Below are positions 36,780 through 44,703 of a DNA stretch of 64,000 nt, in pieces. Every line of letters begins with the position of its first letter. Positions within the stretch are counted from its first letter, which is position 1. The position numbers were made by a program, and so were the translations under genes. Source of the DNA: Microbacterium sp. 10M-3C3 (GTDB lineage Bacteria > Actinomycetota > Actinomycetes > Actinomycetales > Microbacteriaceae); NCBI RefSeq assembly GCF_003931875.1, contig NZ_CP034245.1, positions 1,550,001 through 1,614,000 of the forward strand. The letters run 5' to 3'. Below the pieces are notes generated by a model. That model saw only the letters and a list, made by a program, of their open reading frames with translations. It did not search any database and was not told where the DNA came from.

Positions 36780-39262
36780 GCACGCCGAGTCCGGCGGAGC
36801 GCTTCGCGCGCGCGGGGGAGCGGTCGCGGCATCCGCAGACGGTGCTGTTCGCGGGCATGCAGCGGTTCGAGCTCGACGACTTCCAGATCGCCGGATGCCA
36901 GGCGCTCGAGGAGGGGCGCAGCGTCTTGGTGGCCGCGCCCACCGGCGCCGGCAAGACGATCGTGGGGGAGTTCGCCGTCCACCTCGCGATGCAGGAGCCC
37001 GGCGACAAGGCGTTCTACACGACGCCGATCAAGGCGCTGTCGAACCAGAAGTTCCGCGAGCTGCAGGAGGTGTACGGCGCCGACGAGGTGGGTCTGCTCA
37101 CCGGCGACACGAACATCAACGGATCGGCACGCATCGTCGTCATGACGACCGAGGTGCTCCGCAACATGCTCTACGCCGATTCGTCAGCGCTCCGGGGCCT
37201 GCGCTACGTCGTCATGGACGAGGTGCACTACCTCGCCGACCGCTTCCGCGGCGCGGTGTGGGAGGAGATCATCATCCACCTCCCGCGCGCGGTGCGGCTC
37301 GTGTCGCTGTCGGCGACGGTGTCCAACGCCGAGGAGTTCGGCGACTGGCTCGACACCGTGCGCGGCGACACCGAGGTCATCGTGTCGGAGGTGCGCCCCG
37401 TGCCGCTCGAGCAGCACGTGCTCGTCCGCGGCGACCTGCTCCCGCTCTTCGATGACCGCGCCGGCATCGCCACCGCACAGGTGAACCAGGAGCTGCTGCG
37501 CATCCGCTCCGGCTCGGGGGCGACGTACGAGAACAACCGGCGCGTGCAGGCGGCGCGCTCGGCGCGGCAGGCGGGCGACGTCGCCCACGGCCGCCGACCC
37601 CCGCGCGGGGGGCAGCGCCCGGTCCGCTCGGCGAACGTGCGGCGGATCGAGCGTCTCGACCGCCCCGATGTCGTCGAGCTGCTGCGCCGCGCCAACCTCC
37701 TGCCCGCGATCTTCTTCATCTTCAGCCGGGCCGGATGCGACGCCGCCGTGCAGCAGGTGCGCCGCGCCGACATCCGCCTGACATCGGTCGAGGAGCGGCG
37801 GGAGATCCGCGAGATCGTGGAGGAGCGCACGCGGACGCTCCGCGACGAGGACCTCGCCGTCCTCGGCTTCTGGGAGTGGCGCGAGAACCTCGAGCGGGGC
37901 GTCGCGGCGCACCACGCGGGTCTCCTCCCGGCCTTCAAGGAGGTTGTCGAAGAGCTCTTCCAGCGCAAGCTCGTGAAGGCCGTGTTCGCCACCGAGACAC
38001 TCGCGCTCGGGATCAACATGCCCGCCCGCACGGTCGTGCTCGAGAAACTGGAGAAGTTCAACGGCGAGGCGCGCGTCGCGATCACGTCGGGGGAGTACAC
38101 GCAGCTGACCGGTCGTGCCGGCCGCCGCGGCATCGACGTCGAGGGGCACGCGGTCATCCAGTGGACGGAGGGCCTCGACCCGCAGGCCGTGGCCGCGCTG
38201 GCCTCCCGCCGCACCTACCCGCTGAACTCGAGCTTCCGGCCGACGTACAACATGGCCGTGAACCTCATCGATCAGTTCGGCCGCGCGCGGGCGCGTGAGA
38301 TCCTCGAGTCCTCGTTCGCCCAGTTCCAGGCCGACCGCGCCGTCGTCGGCCTCGCCCGCCAGGTGCGCGAGGCCGAGGATTCGCTCGCGGGCTACGAGGA
38401 GGCCATGACGTGCGACCGCGGCGACTTCCGCGAGTACTCCGCGATCCGCCGCGAGCTCTCCGACGCCGAGAAGCTCAACCGGCGCGACGCCACCGCGTCC
38501 CGCGGCGTGCGCGAGCAGCGGCAGCGCGAGATCGCGTCGCTGCGGCGGCGGATGCAGCGGCATCCGTGCCATTCGTGCCCCGATCGCGAGCAGCACGCCC
38601 GCTGGGCGGAGCGCTACTGGAAGCTCAAGCGCTCCACGGACAAGATCCGGCACCAGATCCAGACGCGCACCGGCACCGTCGCGCGCATCTTCGACCGCGT
38701 CGTGGACGTGCTGACCGAGCTCGAGTACGTGCGCGTCGAGGACGACGGCCGCACCGTCCTCACCCCGGCCGGGCGCACGATGCGCCGCATCTACGGCGAG
38801 CGGGATCTGCTCGTGGCCGAGTCGTTGCGCCTGGGGCTGTGGCGCACGCTCGACGCGCCCTCGCTCGCCGCGATGGCGTGCTCGCTCGTGTACGAGCCGC
38901 GCCGCGACGACCAGGGCCCGGGCGAGCACGGGCTGCCGCGCGGCGCGTTCCGATCCGCGCTGGATGCGACCCAGACGCTGTGGCAGGAGCTCGACGACCG
39001 CGAGCGGGAACATCACCTGCCCGGCAGCGAGCCGCTCTCGGCGAGTCTCGCGAGCGCGATGCATCAGTGGACCCGGGGTGCGGCGCTGGACCGCGTGCTC
39101 GTGGACGCCGACATGGCCGCGGGTGACTTCGTCCGGTGGGCGAAGCAGACGATCGATTTGCTCGACCAGATCTCGCTCGTGGCCGATGCGCCCCTCGCCG
39201 GGGTCGCGCGGACGGCGCTGGACGGGGTGCGACGCGGGATCGTCGCGTACAGCGGCGTGTGA
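36776..39262 (+). CDS. helY: Ski2/Mtr4-like DEAD-box RNA helicase HelY
   Basis: An 828-residue SF2 helicase. Walker A APTGAGKT is near residue 60, DEVHY is motif II, LSATVSN is motif III, and TGRAGRRGID is motif VI. The C-terminal DSHCT-like half includes a helix-rich arch region with four cysteines near CHSCPDREQHARW. It is the M. tuberculosis HelY (Rv2092c) type, linked to RNA processing. ATG 36776 overlaps the tatC stop. Codon use matches its neighbours. Confidence 0.92.
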   Translation: MSTPSPAERFARAGERSRHPQTVLFAGMQRFELDDFQIAGCQALEEGRSVLVAAPTGAGKTIVGEFAVHLAMQEPGDKAFYTTPIKALSNQKFRELQEVYGADEVGLLTGDTNINGSARIVVMTTEVLRNMLYADSSALRGLRYVVMDEVHYLADRFRGAVWEEIIIHLPRAVRLVSLSATVSNAEEFGDWLDTVRGDTEVIVSEVRPVPLEQHVLVRGDLLPLFDDRAGIATAQVNQELLRIRSGSGATYENNRRVQAARSARQAGDVAHGRRPPRGGQRPVRSANVRRIERLDRPDVVELLRRANLLPAIFFIFSRAGCDAAVQQVRRADIRLTSVEERREIREIVEERTRTLRDEDLAVLGFWEWRENLERGVAAHHAGLLPAFKEVVEELFQRKLVKAVFATETLALGINMPARTVVLEKLEKFNGEARVAITSGEYTQLTGRAGRRGIDVEGHAVIQWTEGLDPQAVAALASRRTYPLNSSFRPTYNMAVNLIDQFGRARAREILESSFAQFQADRAVVGLARQVREAEDSLAGYEEAMTCDRGDFREYSAIRRELSDAEKLNRRDATASRGVREQRQREIASLRRRMQRHPCHSCPDREQHARWAERYWKLKRSTDKIRHQIQTRTGTVARIFDRVVDVLTELEYVRVEDDGRTVLTPAGRTMRRIYGERDLLVAESLRLGLWRTLDAPSLAAMACSLVYEPRRDDQGPGEHGLPRGAFRSALDATQTLWQELDDREREHHLPGSEPLSASLASAMHQWTRGAALDRVLVDADMAAGDFVRWAKQTIDLLDQISLVADAPLAGVARTALDGVRRGIVAYSGV

Positions 39263-39264
39263 CC

Positions 39265-39292
39265 GGGCCGCGCACTCGGGGCTCAGCGGCCC
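39265..39292 (+). terminator. hairpin after helY
   Basis: GGGCCGC at 39265-39271 pairs with GCGGCCC at 39286-39292, a 7-bp stem with a 14-nt loop, three bases after the helY stop. It lacks a T-run, as is common in GC-rich actinobacteria, so it is only a candidate. Confidence 0.4.
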
Positions 39293-39321
39293 CACAGCGT
39301 CGCGCCACTAGGGTGGGGGAC

Positions 39322-40887
39322 GTGCCCCGATCCGCGCGAGCGTCCCGAGCCTCGGGCGCCGTGGCGCGGACCCGCCGCATGTGGGCGCTGCCGCTGTGGG
39401 CGGCCGTCCTCACCGCGCTCGTGGGCGGCCTGCTCCTGGACGCGTCCTTCCCCGATGTCGGCTGGTGGCCGCTCGCGTTCGTCGCGATCGTCTTCGGGCT
39501 CGTGTCCCTCATGGGCCGCAGCGTCGGCGGGGCGCTGCTGGTCGGGTTGGTGTTCGGGGCGGCGTTCTGGTTCACCCACGTCGCGTGGACGACGCGGTAC
39601 CTCGGCCCGGTGCCGTGGGCGGCGCTCGCGGGGCTCGAGAGCGTGCTGTGGGCTGTCGGCAGCATCCCGATCATGTTCGCCTACCGCTGGCTGCCGCGGG
39701 TGCTGCCCGGGCGCTGGGCGCGCTTGACGCTCCTGCCGGTGCTCGTGGCCGGGGCCTGGACGCTGCGCGAGCTCGTGATGGGGTCGTTCCCCTATACAGG
39801 CTTCCCCTGGGGGCGGATCGGTATGAGCCAGTCCGAGAGCCCCCTCGCCTCCGTCGCATCGTGGGTCGGCGTGACGGGCCTGACGTTTCTCATCGTCTTC
39901 GCGTGCGCGGCGCTCGTCGAGGCGGCGCGTGTGGGGGCGTGGCGCGATCTGCGTACGCTCCTGCCCGGCGGTATCGCCGTGGTCGTGCTCGTGACGCTGC
40001 CGGCGTTTCCCACGACGGCGGCGGGGGAGATGCGCGTGGGCAGCGTGCAGGGCAACGGGCCGAGCGGGTACTTCGACGAACGCGCGCGGGGCGACATCCT
40101 GAACGCGCAGCTCGCGGCCACCGCGCCGCTGTTCGCCGACGACCTCGACCTCGTGGTGTGGCCCGAGGGCGGGATCGACTCGGACCCGCTGTCGAACGCG
40201 GCGACCGCGCGCACGCTCGACGCCCTCTCCCAGCGCATCGGCGCACCGCTGCTTGTCAACGCCGCCACCGAGCGGGGCGACGACGAGTTCAACACGTCGC
40301 TCCTGTGGGAGCCGGGGACCGGAGCGGTGGCCCTGCACGACAAGACCCACCCGGTGCCGTTCGGCGAGTACGTGCCCGACCGGCCGTTCTTCGAGATGCT
40401 CGCCCCCGACCTCATCGGTCTCATCGGGCGCGAGTACACGCCGGGCACGAACGCGCCGTTCGTGCGCGTCGGCGACGTGGGCGTCGGGCTCGCGATCTGC
40501 TTCGACGTGATCTACGACGACGTGATCTGGGACGGCGCGCGCGACGGCGCGCAGTTCTACGCCTTCCAGACCAACAACGCCGACTTCCGCGGCACGGATG
40601 AGAACGTGCAGCAGCTGGCCTTCGCCCGCATGCGCGCGATCGAGACGGGACGCGCGGTCGTCAACATCTCCACCGTCGGCACGAGCCAGGTGATCGCCCC
40701 CGACGGCTCGGTCATCGACGGGCTGCCGGCGGGCGCGGCGGGCGCCATGGCCACAACCGTGCCCCTGCGCACGGGCCTGACCGCGGCGGTCGTGATCGGG
40801 CCCGCGGTGCAGCTCGTGCTCGGCTGGGGTGCGGCGCTCGCCCTCGCGGTGCTCGGGGGCGTCGCGGTCTTCCGCCGCGAGCCCTGA
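39322..40887 (+). CDS. lnt: apolipoprotein N-acyltransferase Lnt
   Basis: A 521-residue membrane enzyme that N-acylates the lipidated cysteine of lipoproteins. The N-terminal ~220 residues hold about six membrane helices. The nitrilase-like domain carries the E-K-C triad: E in WPEGG, K in HDKTHPVPFGEY and C in LAICFDVIYDD. A last helix precedes the C-terminus. Unlike M. tuberculosis Rv2051c there is no fused Ppm1 mannosyltransferase domain. GTG 39322 has TAGGGT 7 nt upstream. rbpA is the convergent neighbour, as in M. tuberculosis. Confidence 0.92.
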   Translation: MPRSARASRASGAVARTRRMWALPLWAAVLTALVGGLLLDASFPDVGWWPLAFVAIVFGLVSLMGRSVGGALLVGLVFGAAFWFTHVAWTTRYLGPVPWAALAGLESVLWAVGSIPIMFAYRWLPRVLPGRWARLTLLPVLVAGAWTLRELVMGSFPYTGFPWGRIGMSQSESPLASVASWVGVTGLTFLIVFACAALVEAARVGAWRDLRTLLPGGIAVVVLVTLPAFPTTAAGEMRVGSVQGNGPSGYFDERARGDILNAQLAATAPLFADDLDLVVWPEGGIDSDPLSNAATARTLDALSQRIGAPLLVNAATERGDDEFNTSLLWEPGTGAVALHDKTHPVPFGEYVPDRPFFEMLAPDLIGLIGREYTPGTNAPFVRVGDVGVGLAICFDVIYDDVIWDGARDGAQFYAFQTNNADFRGTDENVQQLAFARMRAIETGRAVVNISTVGTSQVIAPDGSVIDGLPAGAAGAMATTVPLRTGLTAAVVIGPAVQLVLGWGAALALAVLGGVAVFRREP

Positions 40888-40922
40888 TCACACCGTGTCT
40901 GAGCGCTGCGTCGCAGACGAAG

Positions 40923-40948
40923 ACGCCGGCCCCCGAGGGGACCGGCGT
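40923..40948. terminator. terminator between lnt and rbpA
   Basis: ACGCCGG at 40923-40929 pairs with CCGGCGT at 40942-40948, with an inner C-run/G-run that can extend the stem. It is followed by TTGT on the plus strand. It lies between two convergent genes and probably stops both. Confidence 0.65.
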
Positions 40949-40971
40949 CGTTGTCTGTGGCGGCGGGGCGC

Positions 40972-41355
40972 TCAGGCGGAGATCTTCTCCGTCGTGACGT
41001 CCTCGCCGGCTCCGCGACGGGCACGGACGTAGGCCAGGCGCTCCTCGAGGAGCTCCTCCAGCTCGGCGATCGTGCGCCGCTCGAGCAGCATGTCCCAGTG
41101 CGTGCGCGGGGCCTTGTCCTCGCTGTGGTCGACGGTCGCGGTGCCATCGCCGATCCGCAGCAGCGCCTCGGCGCCGCACGTGCGGCACTCCCAGCTCTGC
41201 GGCACCTCGGCGTCGGCGGCGAACGTCAGGGTGGTATCGCGCCCGCACGTGGCGCAGGTGTAGGTGTGCTGAACGCGGTCGTGGAACACGACGCCCTCTT
41301 CGCTCTGTAGGCTCTGGGCGCCGAGCCGAACGCCACGCAGACTGCGGTCTGCCAT
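40972..41355 (-). CDS. rbpA: RNA polymerase-binding protein RbpA
   Basis: A 127-residue RbpA beginning MADRSLRGVRLGAQSLQ. It has a central zinc fold with CATCG and CRTCG motifs and a C-terminal sigma-interaction region (THWDMLLERRTIAELEELLEERL). It stabilises open complexes with principal sigma factors and lowers rifampicin sensitivity in some actinobacteria. ATG 41355 is chosen over a longer ORF because it is the conserved family start and AGAGGA lies just upstream. A SigR/SigH-like promoter precedes it. Confidence 0.95.
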   Translation of the reverse strand: MADRSLRGVRLGAQSLQSEEGVVFHDRVQHTYTCATCGRDTTLTFAADAEVPQSWECRTCGAEALLRIGDGTATVDHSEDKAPRTHWDMLLERRTIAELEELLEERLAYVRARRGAGEDVTTEKISA

Positions 41356-41381
41356 TGTGTGGTCCTCTCGTCGATCCTCAG

Positions 41382-41411
41382 GTATAACGCCGGCACCTGG
41401 GCGATCCATCC
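41382..41411 (-). promoter_or_regulatory. candidate SigR/SigH-type promoter of rbpA
   Basis: On the minus strand GGATG (41407-41411) and CGTT (41386-41389) are separated so that GGATG-N18-GTT results. This is close to the GGAAT-N18/19-GTT thiol-stress consensus of Streptomyces SigR, which transcribes rbpA there. A TTATAC overlapping the GTT could instead be a sigma-70 -10. Confidence 0.4.
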
Positions 41412-41448
41412 GAACGGACCGGACGCATCACGCATTCACAGAGGATGC

Positions 41449-42243
41449 TCAGCGGGCGTCGCGCGCGGGACCGGCCGCGACGGCGAGTGCGACATCGGCG
41501 CGGTCGGTCACGAGCCCGTCGACGCCGTGGTCGAGGAGCCGCCGCATCTCGTTCGGCTCGTTGACCGTCCACACGTGCACCTCCACGGCCGCCCGATGGG
41601 CCGCCTCCAGGAGGCGGTGCGAGAGCACGGGGATGCCGCGGTGACGTACCGGGATCTGCAGCGCGTCGACGTCGGCGAGCAGCCGCGCGACGGCACGACG
41701 GCGTCGGAGGGCGAGCGCCGCGAGCACACGTGCGATCGTCCCCGACCCGGGCGAGGTCGCCGGGCGGTGCGCCGCACCCGCCTTCTCCGCAGCCGCGAGG
41801 GCGGCGAGGCGTCGTTCGTCGGAGAAGCTCGTCAGGAGCACGCGGTGCGCGTCGCCGGCGACGAGCCGCCCGACCGGCTCCGCCGCATCCGGCGCCTTCA
41901 CGTCGAGGTTGAACCGCACGTCGGGGAAGGTCTCGAGCGCCTGCTCGAGCGTGATCAGACCGCCGCGGTCGGACATCACCTCCGCCAGCTCGTGCGCGCG
42001 CACCTCCCGCACCCGGCGCGGGTCGCCCGCGACACGGGCGAGGTCGTCGTCGTGGAACAGCACGACGACGCCGTCGCTCGTGAGGTGGCAGTCGGACTCG
42101 ACGTACACGGCCCCCGCCGCATGGGCCGCGGCCACGGCGGCGAAGGAGTTGTCGACCGTGCCGTGCGCCGCGGCGTCATCGGTGACGAGGCCGCGATGGG
42201 CGAGCACGCGCGGCCCGGGGCCGCTCAGATACGGATGCGTCAC
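41449..42243 (-). CDS. glycerophosphodiester phosphodiesterase
   Basis: A 264-residue GDPD TIM-barrel enzyme that hydrolyses glycerophosphodiesters to glycerol-3-phosphate and an alcohol. The motifs LAHRG, the metal-binding VESDCHLTSDG and LFHDDDLARV are present, as is HVWTVNEPNEM in the last strands. No signal peptide is seen. The GTG start overlaps the stop of the SPFH gene (GTGA), so it is the last gene of a three-gene membrane-related operon. Confidence 0.9.
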   Translation of the reverse strand: MTHPYLSGPGPRVLAHRGLVTDDAAAHGTVDNSFAAVAAAHAAGAVYVESDCHLTSDGVVVLFHDDDLARVAGDPRRVREVRAHELAEVMSDRGGLITLEQALETFPDVRFNLDVKAPDAAEPVGRLVAGDAHRVLLTSFSDERRLAALAAAEKAGAAHRPATSPGSGTIARVLAALALRRRRAVARLLADVDALQIPVRHRGIPVLSHRLLEAAHRAAVEVHVWTVNEPNEMRRLLDHGVDGLVTDRADVALAVAAGPARDAR

Positions 42244-43337
42244 CGAGGAGCGTCGGGGGAGGGCGGCGTGGTATCCGTCGCGACGCCCGGGGCGTCACCG
42301 GGGCCGGCAGGAACGCCCGACGCCGCCTCCGCCGCGATGTCGCCCGCATCCGATGCGGCCTGGCGGGCGGCCGCCACTGCTTCGTCCGCGATGCCGGAGG
42401 ACGGCGGGCGGGTCGCCGGGACGCGTCCTGCGCGCGGCGTCTCCGCGCGGCCGCCGAACGCGTCGCCGATGCCCTTGAGCGCCTCGGTGAGCTCGCTCGG
42501 GATGATCCACAGCTTGCTCGACGGGCTCTCGCTGATCTTGGGGAGCGTCTGCAGGTACTGGTAAGCCAGGAGCCCCTCGTCCGGGCCACCGGCGTGAATC
42601 GCCTGGAACACCATCTGGATGGCCTCGGACTCGCCCTGCGCGCGCAGGACCGCCGCCTGCTTGTCGCCCTCCGCACGCAGGATCTCCGCCTGCCGGCGTC
42701 CCTCGGCCTCGAGGATCTGCGACTGTTTCGAGCCCTCGGCGGTGAGGATCGCGGCACGCCGGTCGCGCTCGGCGCGCATCTGCTTCTCCATCGAGTCCTG
42801 GATCGACACGGGCGGGTCGATGGCCTTGAGCTCGACGCGGGAGACGCGGATGCCCCACTTGCCGGTCGCCTCGTCGAGCACGACGCGCAGCTGGCCGTTG
42901 ATCTCATCGCGGCTGGTCAGCGCCTCCTCGAGATTCAGACCGCCGACGACGTTGCGCAGGGTCGTTGTGGTCAACTGCTCGACGGCGCCGAGGTAGTTGG
43001 CGATCTCGTACGTCGCGGCGCGCGCGTCGGTGACCTGGAAGTACACGACCGTGTCGATCGAGACGACGAGGTTGTCCTCCGTGATCACCGGCTGCGGCGG
43101 GAAGGACACGACCTGCTCGCGCATGTCGATGAGCGGACGCAGCCGGTCGATGAAGGGCACGAGGAGGTTCAGGCCCGGCATGAGGGTCTTGTGATAGCGC
43201 CCGAGGCGCTCCACGATGCCGGCGTTGGCCTGCGGGATGATCCGGATGCTGCGGAAGATCACCACGAGCACGAAGATCAGGACGGCGGCGGCGAGCACCC
43301 ATCCGATCAGGGCCGGGACGACATCGGTCGCGCTCAT
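42240..43337 (-). CDS. SPFH/band 7 (stomatin-like) membrane protein
   Basis: A 365-residue stomatin/prohibitin-type protein. An N-terminal membrane helix (IGWVLAAAVLIFVLVVIF) is followed by the band 7 domain (RIIPQANAGIVERLGRYHKTLMPG up to RVSRVELKAIDPP). A long coiled-coil helix comes next (RAAILTAEGSKQSQILEAEG repeats), then a Pro/Ala-rich tail. Such proteins assemble membrane microdomain scaffolds and partner NfeD proteins. It overlaps nfeD upstream (ATGA) and the GDPD gene downstream. Confidence 0.92.
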   Translation of the reverse strand: MSATDVVPALIGWVLAAAVLIFVLVVIFRSIRIIPQANAGIVERLGRYHKTLMPGLNLLVPFIDRLRPLIDMREQVVSFPPQPVITEDNLVVSIDTVVYFQVTDARAATYEIANYLGAVEQLTTTTLRNVVGGLNLEEALTSRDEINGQLRVVLDEATGKWGIRVSRVELKAIDPPVSIQDSMEKQMRAERDRRAAILTAEGSKQSQILEAEGRRQAEILRAEGDKQAAVLRAQGESEAIQMVFQAIHAGGPDEGLLAYQYLQTLPKISESPSSKLWIIPSELTEALKGIGDAFGGRAETPRAGRVPATRPPSSGIADEAVAAARQAASDAGDIAAEAASGVPAGPGDAPGVATDTTPPSPDAPR

Positions 43338-43807
43338 TCGGCGCCTCCCTCGGGGCGGGGGCGTACCACGGCGGTCGCCCCGTCGATGCGGGCCACGCGG
43401 ATCGCGGACCCCGGTTCGAGTTCTCCGTCCGCCTCGGTGCGCGCGGTCCAGACGTCGCCGTTCGCGAGCTTCACCTGCCCGCCGACGCCCGACACGGTGG
43501 ACACGACGCGGCCCTCGATGCCGAGCAGCGCCTCGATGTTGGACGGACTCGTGTCGGACGCGCGATGCAGTCGGCGAAGCAGCGGCGGGCGAAGGGTCAG
43601 CAGCAGGACCGCGGCGACCGCGGCGGCGAGGATGACCTGAAGCCACAGCGGTGCGCCGAGAAGGTCGGAGCCGAGACCGGCGAGACCGCCGATCGAGAGC
43701 ATCAGGAACGTCAGATCGAGGGTGAGCATCTCGATCACGAGGAACACCAGCATGAGGACGAGCCAGCCGATCCACGCCCACTGCTCGACGATCTGGAGTA
43801 GCTCCAT
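43334..43807 (-). CDS. NfeD-family membrane protein (short form)
   Basis: A 157-residue NfeD1b-type protein: an N-terminal membrane segment (IGWLVLMLVFLVIEMLTL), two further helices to residue 70, and a C-terminal OB-fold domain (LLGIEGRVVSTVSGVGGQVKLANGDVW). It lacks the ClpP-like protease domain of long NfeD. It is the usual partner of the SPFH protein encoded next. First gene of the operon. Confidence 0.9.
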   Translation of the reverse strand: MELLQIVEQWAWIGWLVLMLVFLVIEMLTLDLTFLMLSIGGLAGLGSDLLGAPLWLQVILAAAVAAVLLLTLRPPLLRRLHRASDTSPSNIEALLGIEGRVVSTVSGVGGQVKLANGDVWTARTEADGELEPGSAIRVARIDGATAVVRPRPEGGAE

Positions 43808-43935
43808 CGTGCGCCTCCTTGTGCGTCGAAACTAACATGCGGCCGGCGCCGGAGGGCCGGATTGGTAGGGTCGGAGAGGCCGCGCGCCCCCCGCGTGGGC
43901 GATGCGGCTCCGTCTCGCAGAACCCAGGAGAGCCC

Positions 43936-44700
43936 GTGTCCCAGATCCTCCCGCCCGACTCCCTCCGCGGCAAGACCGCGCTCGTGACCGGATCCTCCCG
44001 CGGCATCGGCGCCGACACGGTGCGCTACCTCGCGGAGGCCGGCGCCAACGTCGTCATCAACTACCGCAACAAGGCGCCGCGCGCCGAGAAGCTCGCGACG
44101 GAGCTGCGCAGCCTGGGCGTCGAGGTGCTGGTCGTCGGCGCCGACCTCACCGACGAGACCTCGGTGCAGGCGATGTTCAGCGAGGTCGAGCGCGCCTTCG
44201 GCGGCCTCGACGTGCTGGTGCTGAACGCGTCGGGCGGCATGGAGGCCGGCATGGCCGAGGACTACGCGCTGCAGCTGAACCGCGACGCGCAGGTGCGCGT
44301 GCTGACGACCGCCCTCCCGCTGCTGGGTTCGGGCGCCCGCGTCGTGTTCGTCACGAGCCATCAGGCGCACTTCATCCGCAGCACGCCGACCATGCCGGAG
44401 TACGAGCCCGTCGCCCTCTCCAAGCGTGCGGGCGAGGACGCCCTGCGCGAGATGATCCCGCAGCTCCAAGAACGCGGCATCGGGTTCGTCGTCGTCTCGG
44501 GCGACATGATCGAGGGCACGATCACGGCGACGCTGCTCGAGCGCTCCAACCCGGGCGCCATCGCGTCGCGCCGCGAGTCGGCCGGCCGGCTCTACAACGT
44601 GTCGGAGTTCGCCGCCGAGGTCGCGCGGGCTGCGATCGACCCGGTTCCCGCCGACCACACCCGGCTCGTCGGCGACACGTCGTCGTTCGGCGAGGCCTGA
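43936..44700 (+). CDS. atypical SDR family oxidoreductase lacking the YxxxK tyrosine
   Basis: A 254-residue Rossmann-fold SDR with cofactor motif TGSSRGIG and the LNASGG variant of NNAG. A serine lies in VTSHQAHF, but the canonical YxxxK reads VALSK: the lysine stays while valine replaces tyrosine, and a tyrosine sits three residues earlier (YEPVALSK). It may use a shifted tyrosine, or be non-catalytic. GTG 43936 follows CCAGGAGAG; a TAGGGT -10 lies at 43866. An S9 peptidase gene begins 3 nt after its stop. Confidence 0.82.
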   Translation: MSQILPPDSLRGKTALVTGSSRGIGADTVRYLAEAGANVVINYRNKAPRAEKLATELRSLGVEVLVVGADLTDETSVQAMFSEVERAFGGLDVLVLNASGGMEAGMAEDYALQLNRDAQVRVLTTALPLLGSGARVVFVTSHQAHFIRSTPTMPEYEPVALSKRAGEDALREMIPQLQERGIGFVVVSGDMIEGTITATLLERSNPGAIASRRESAGRLYNVSEFAAEVARAAIDPVPADHTRLVGDTSSFGEA

Positions 44701-44703
44701 CCC

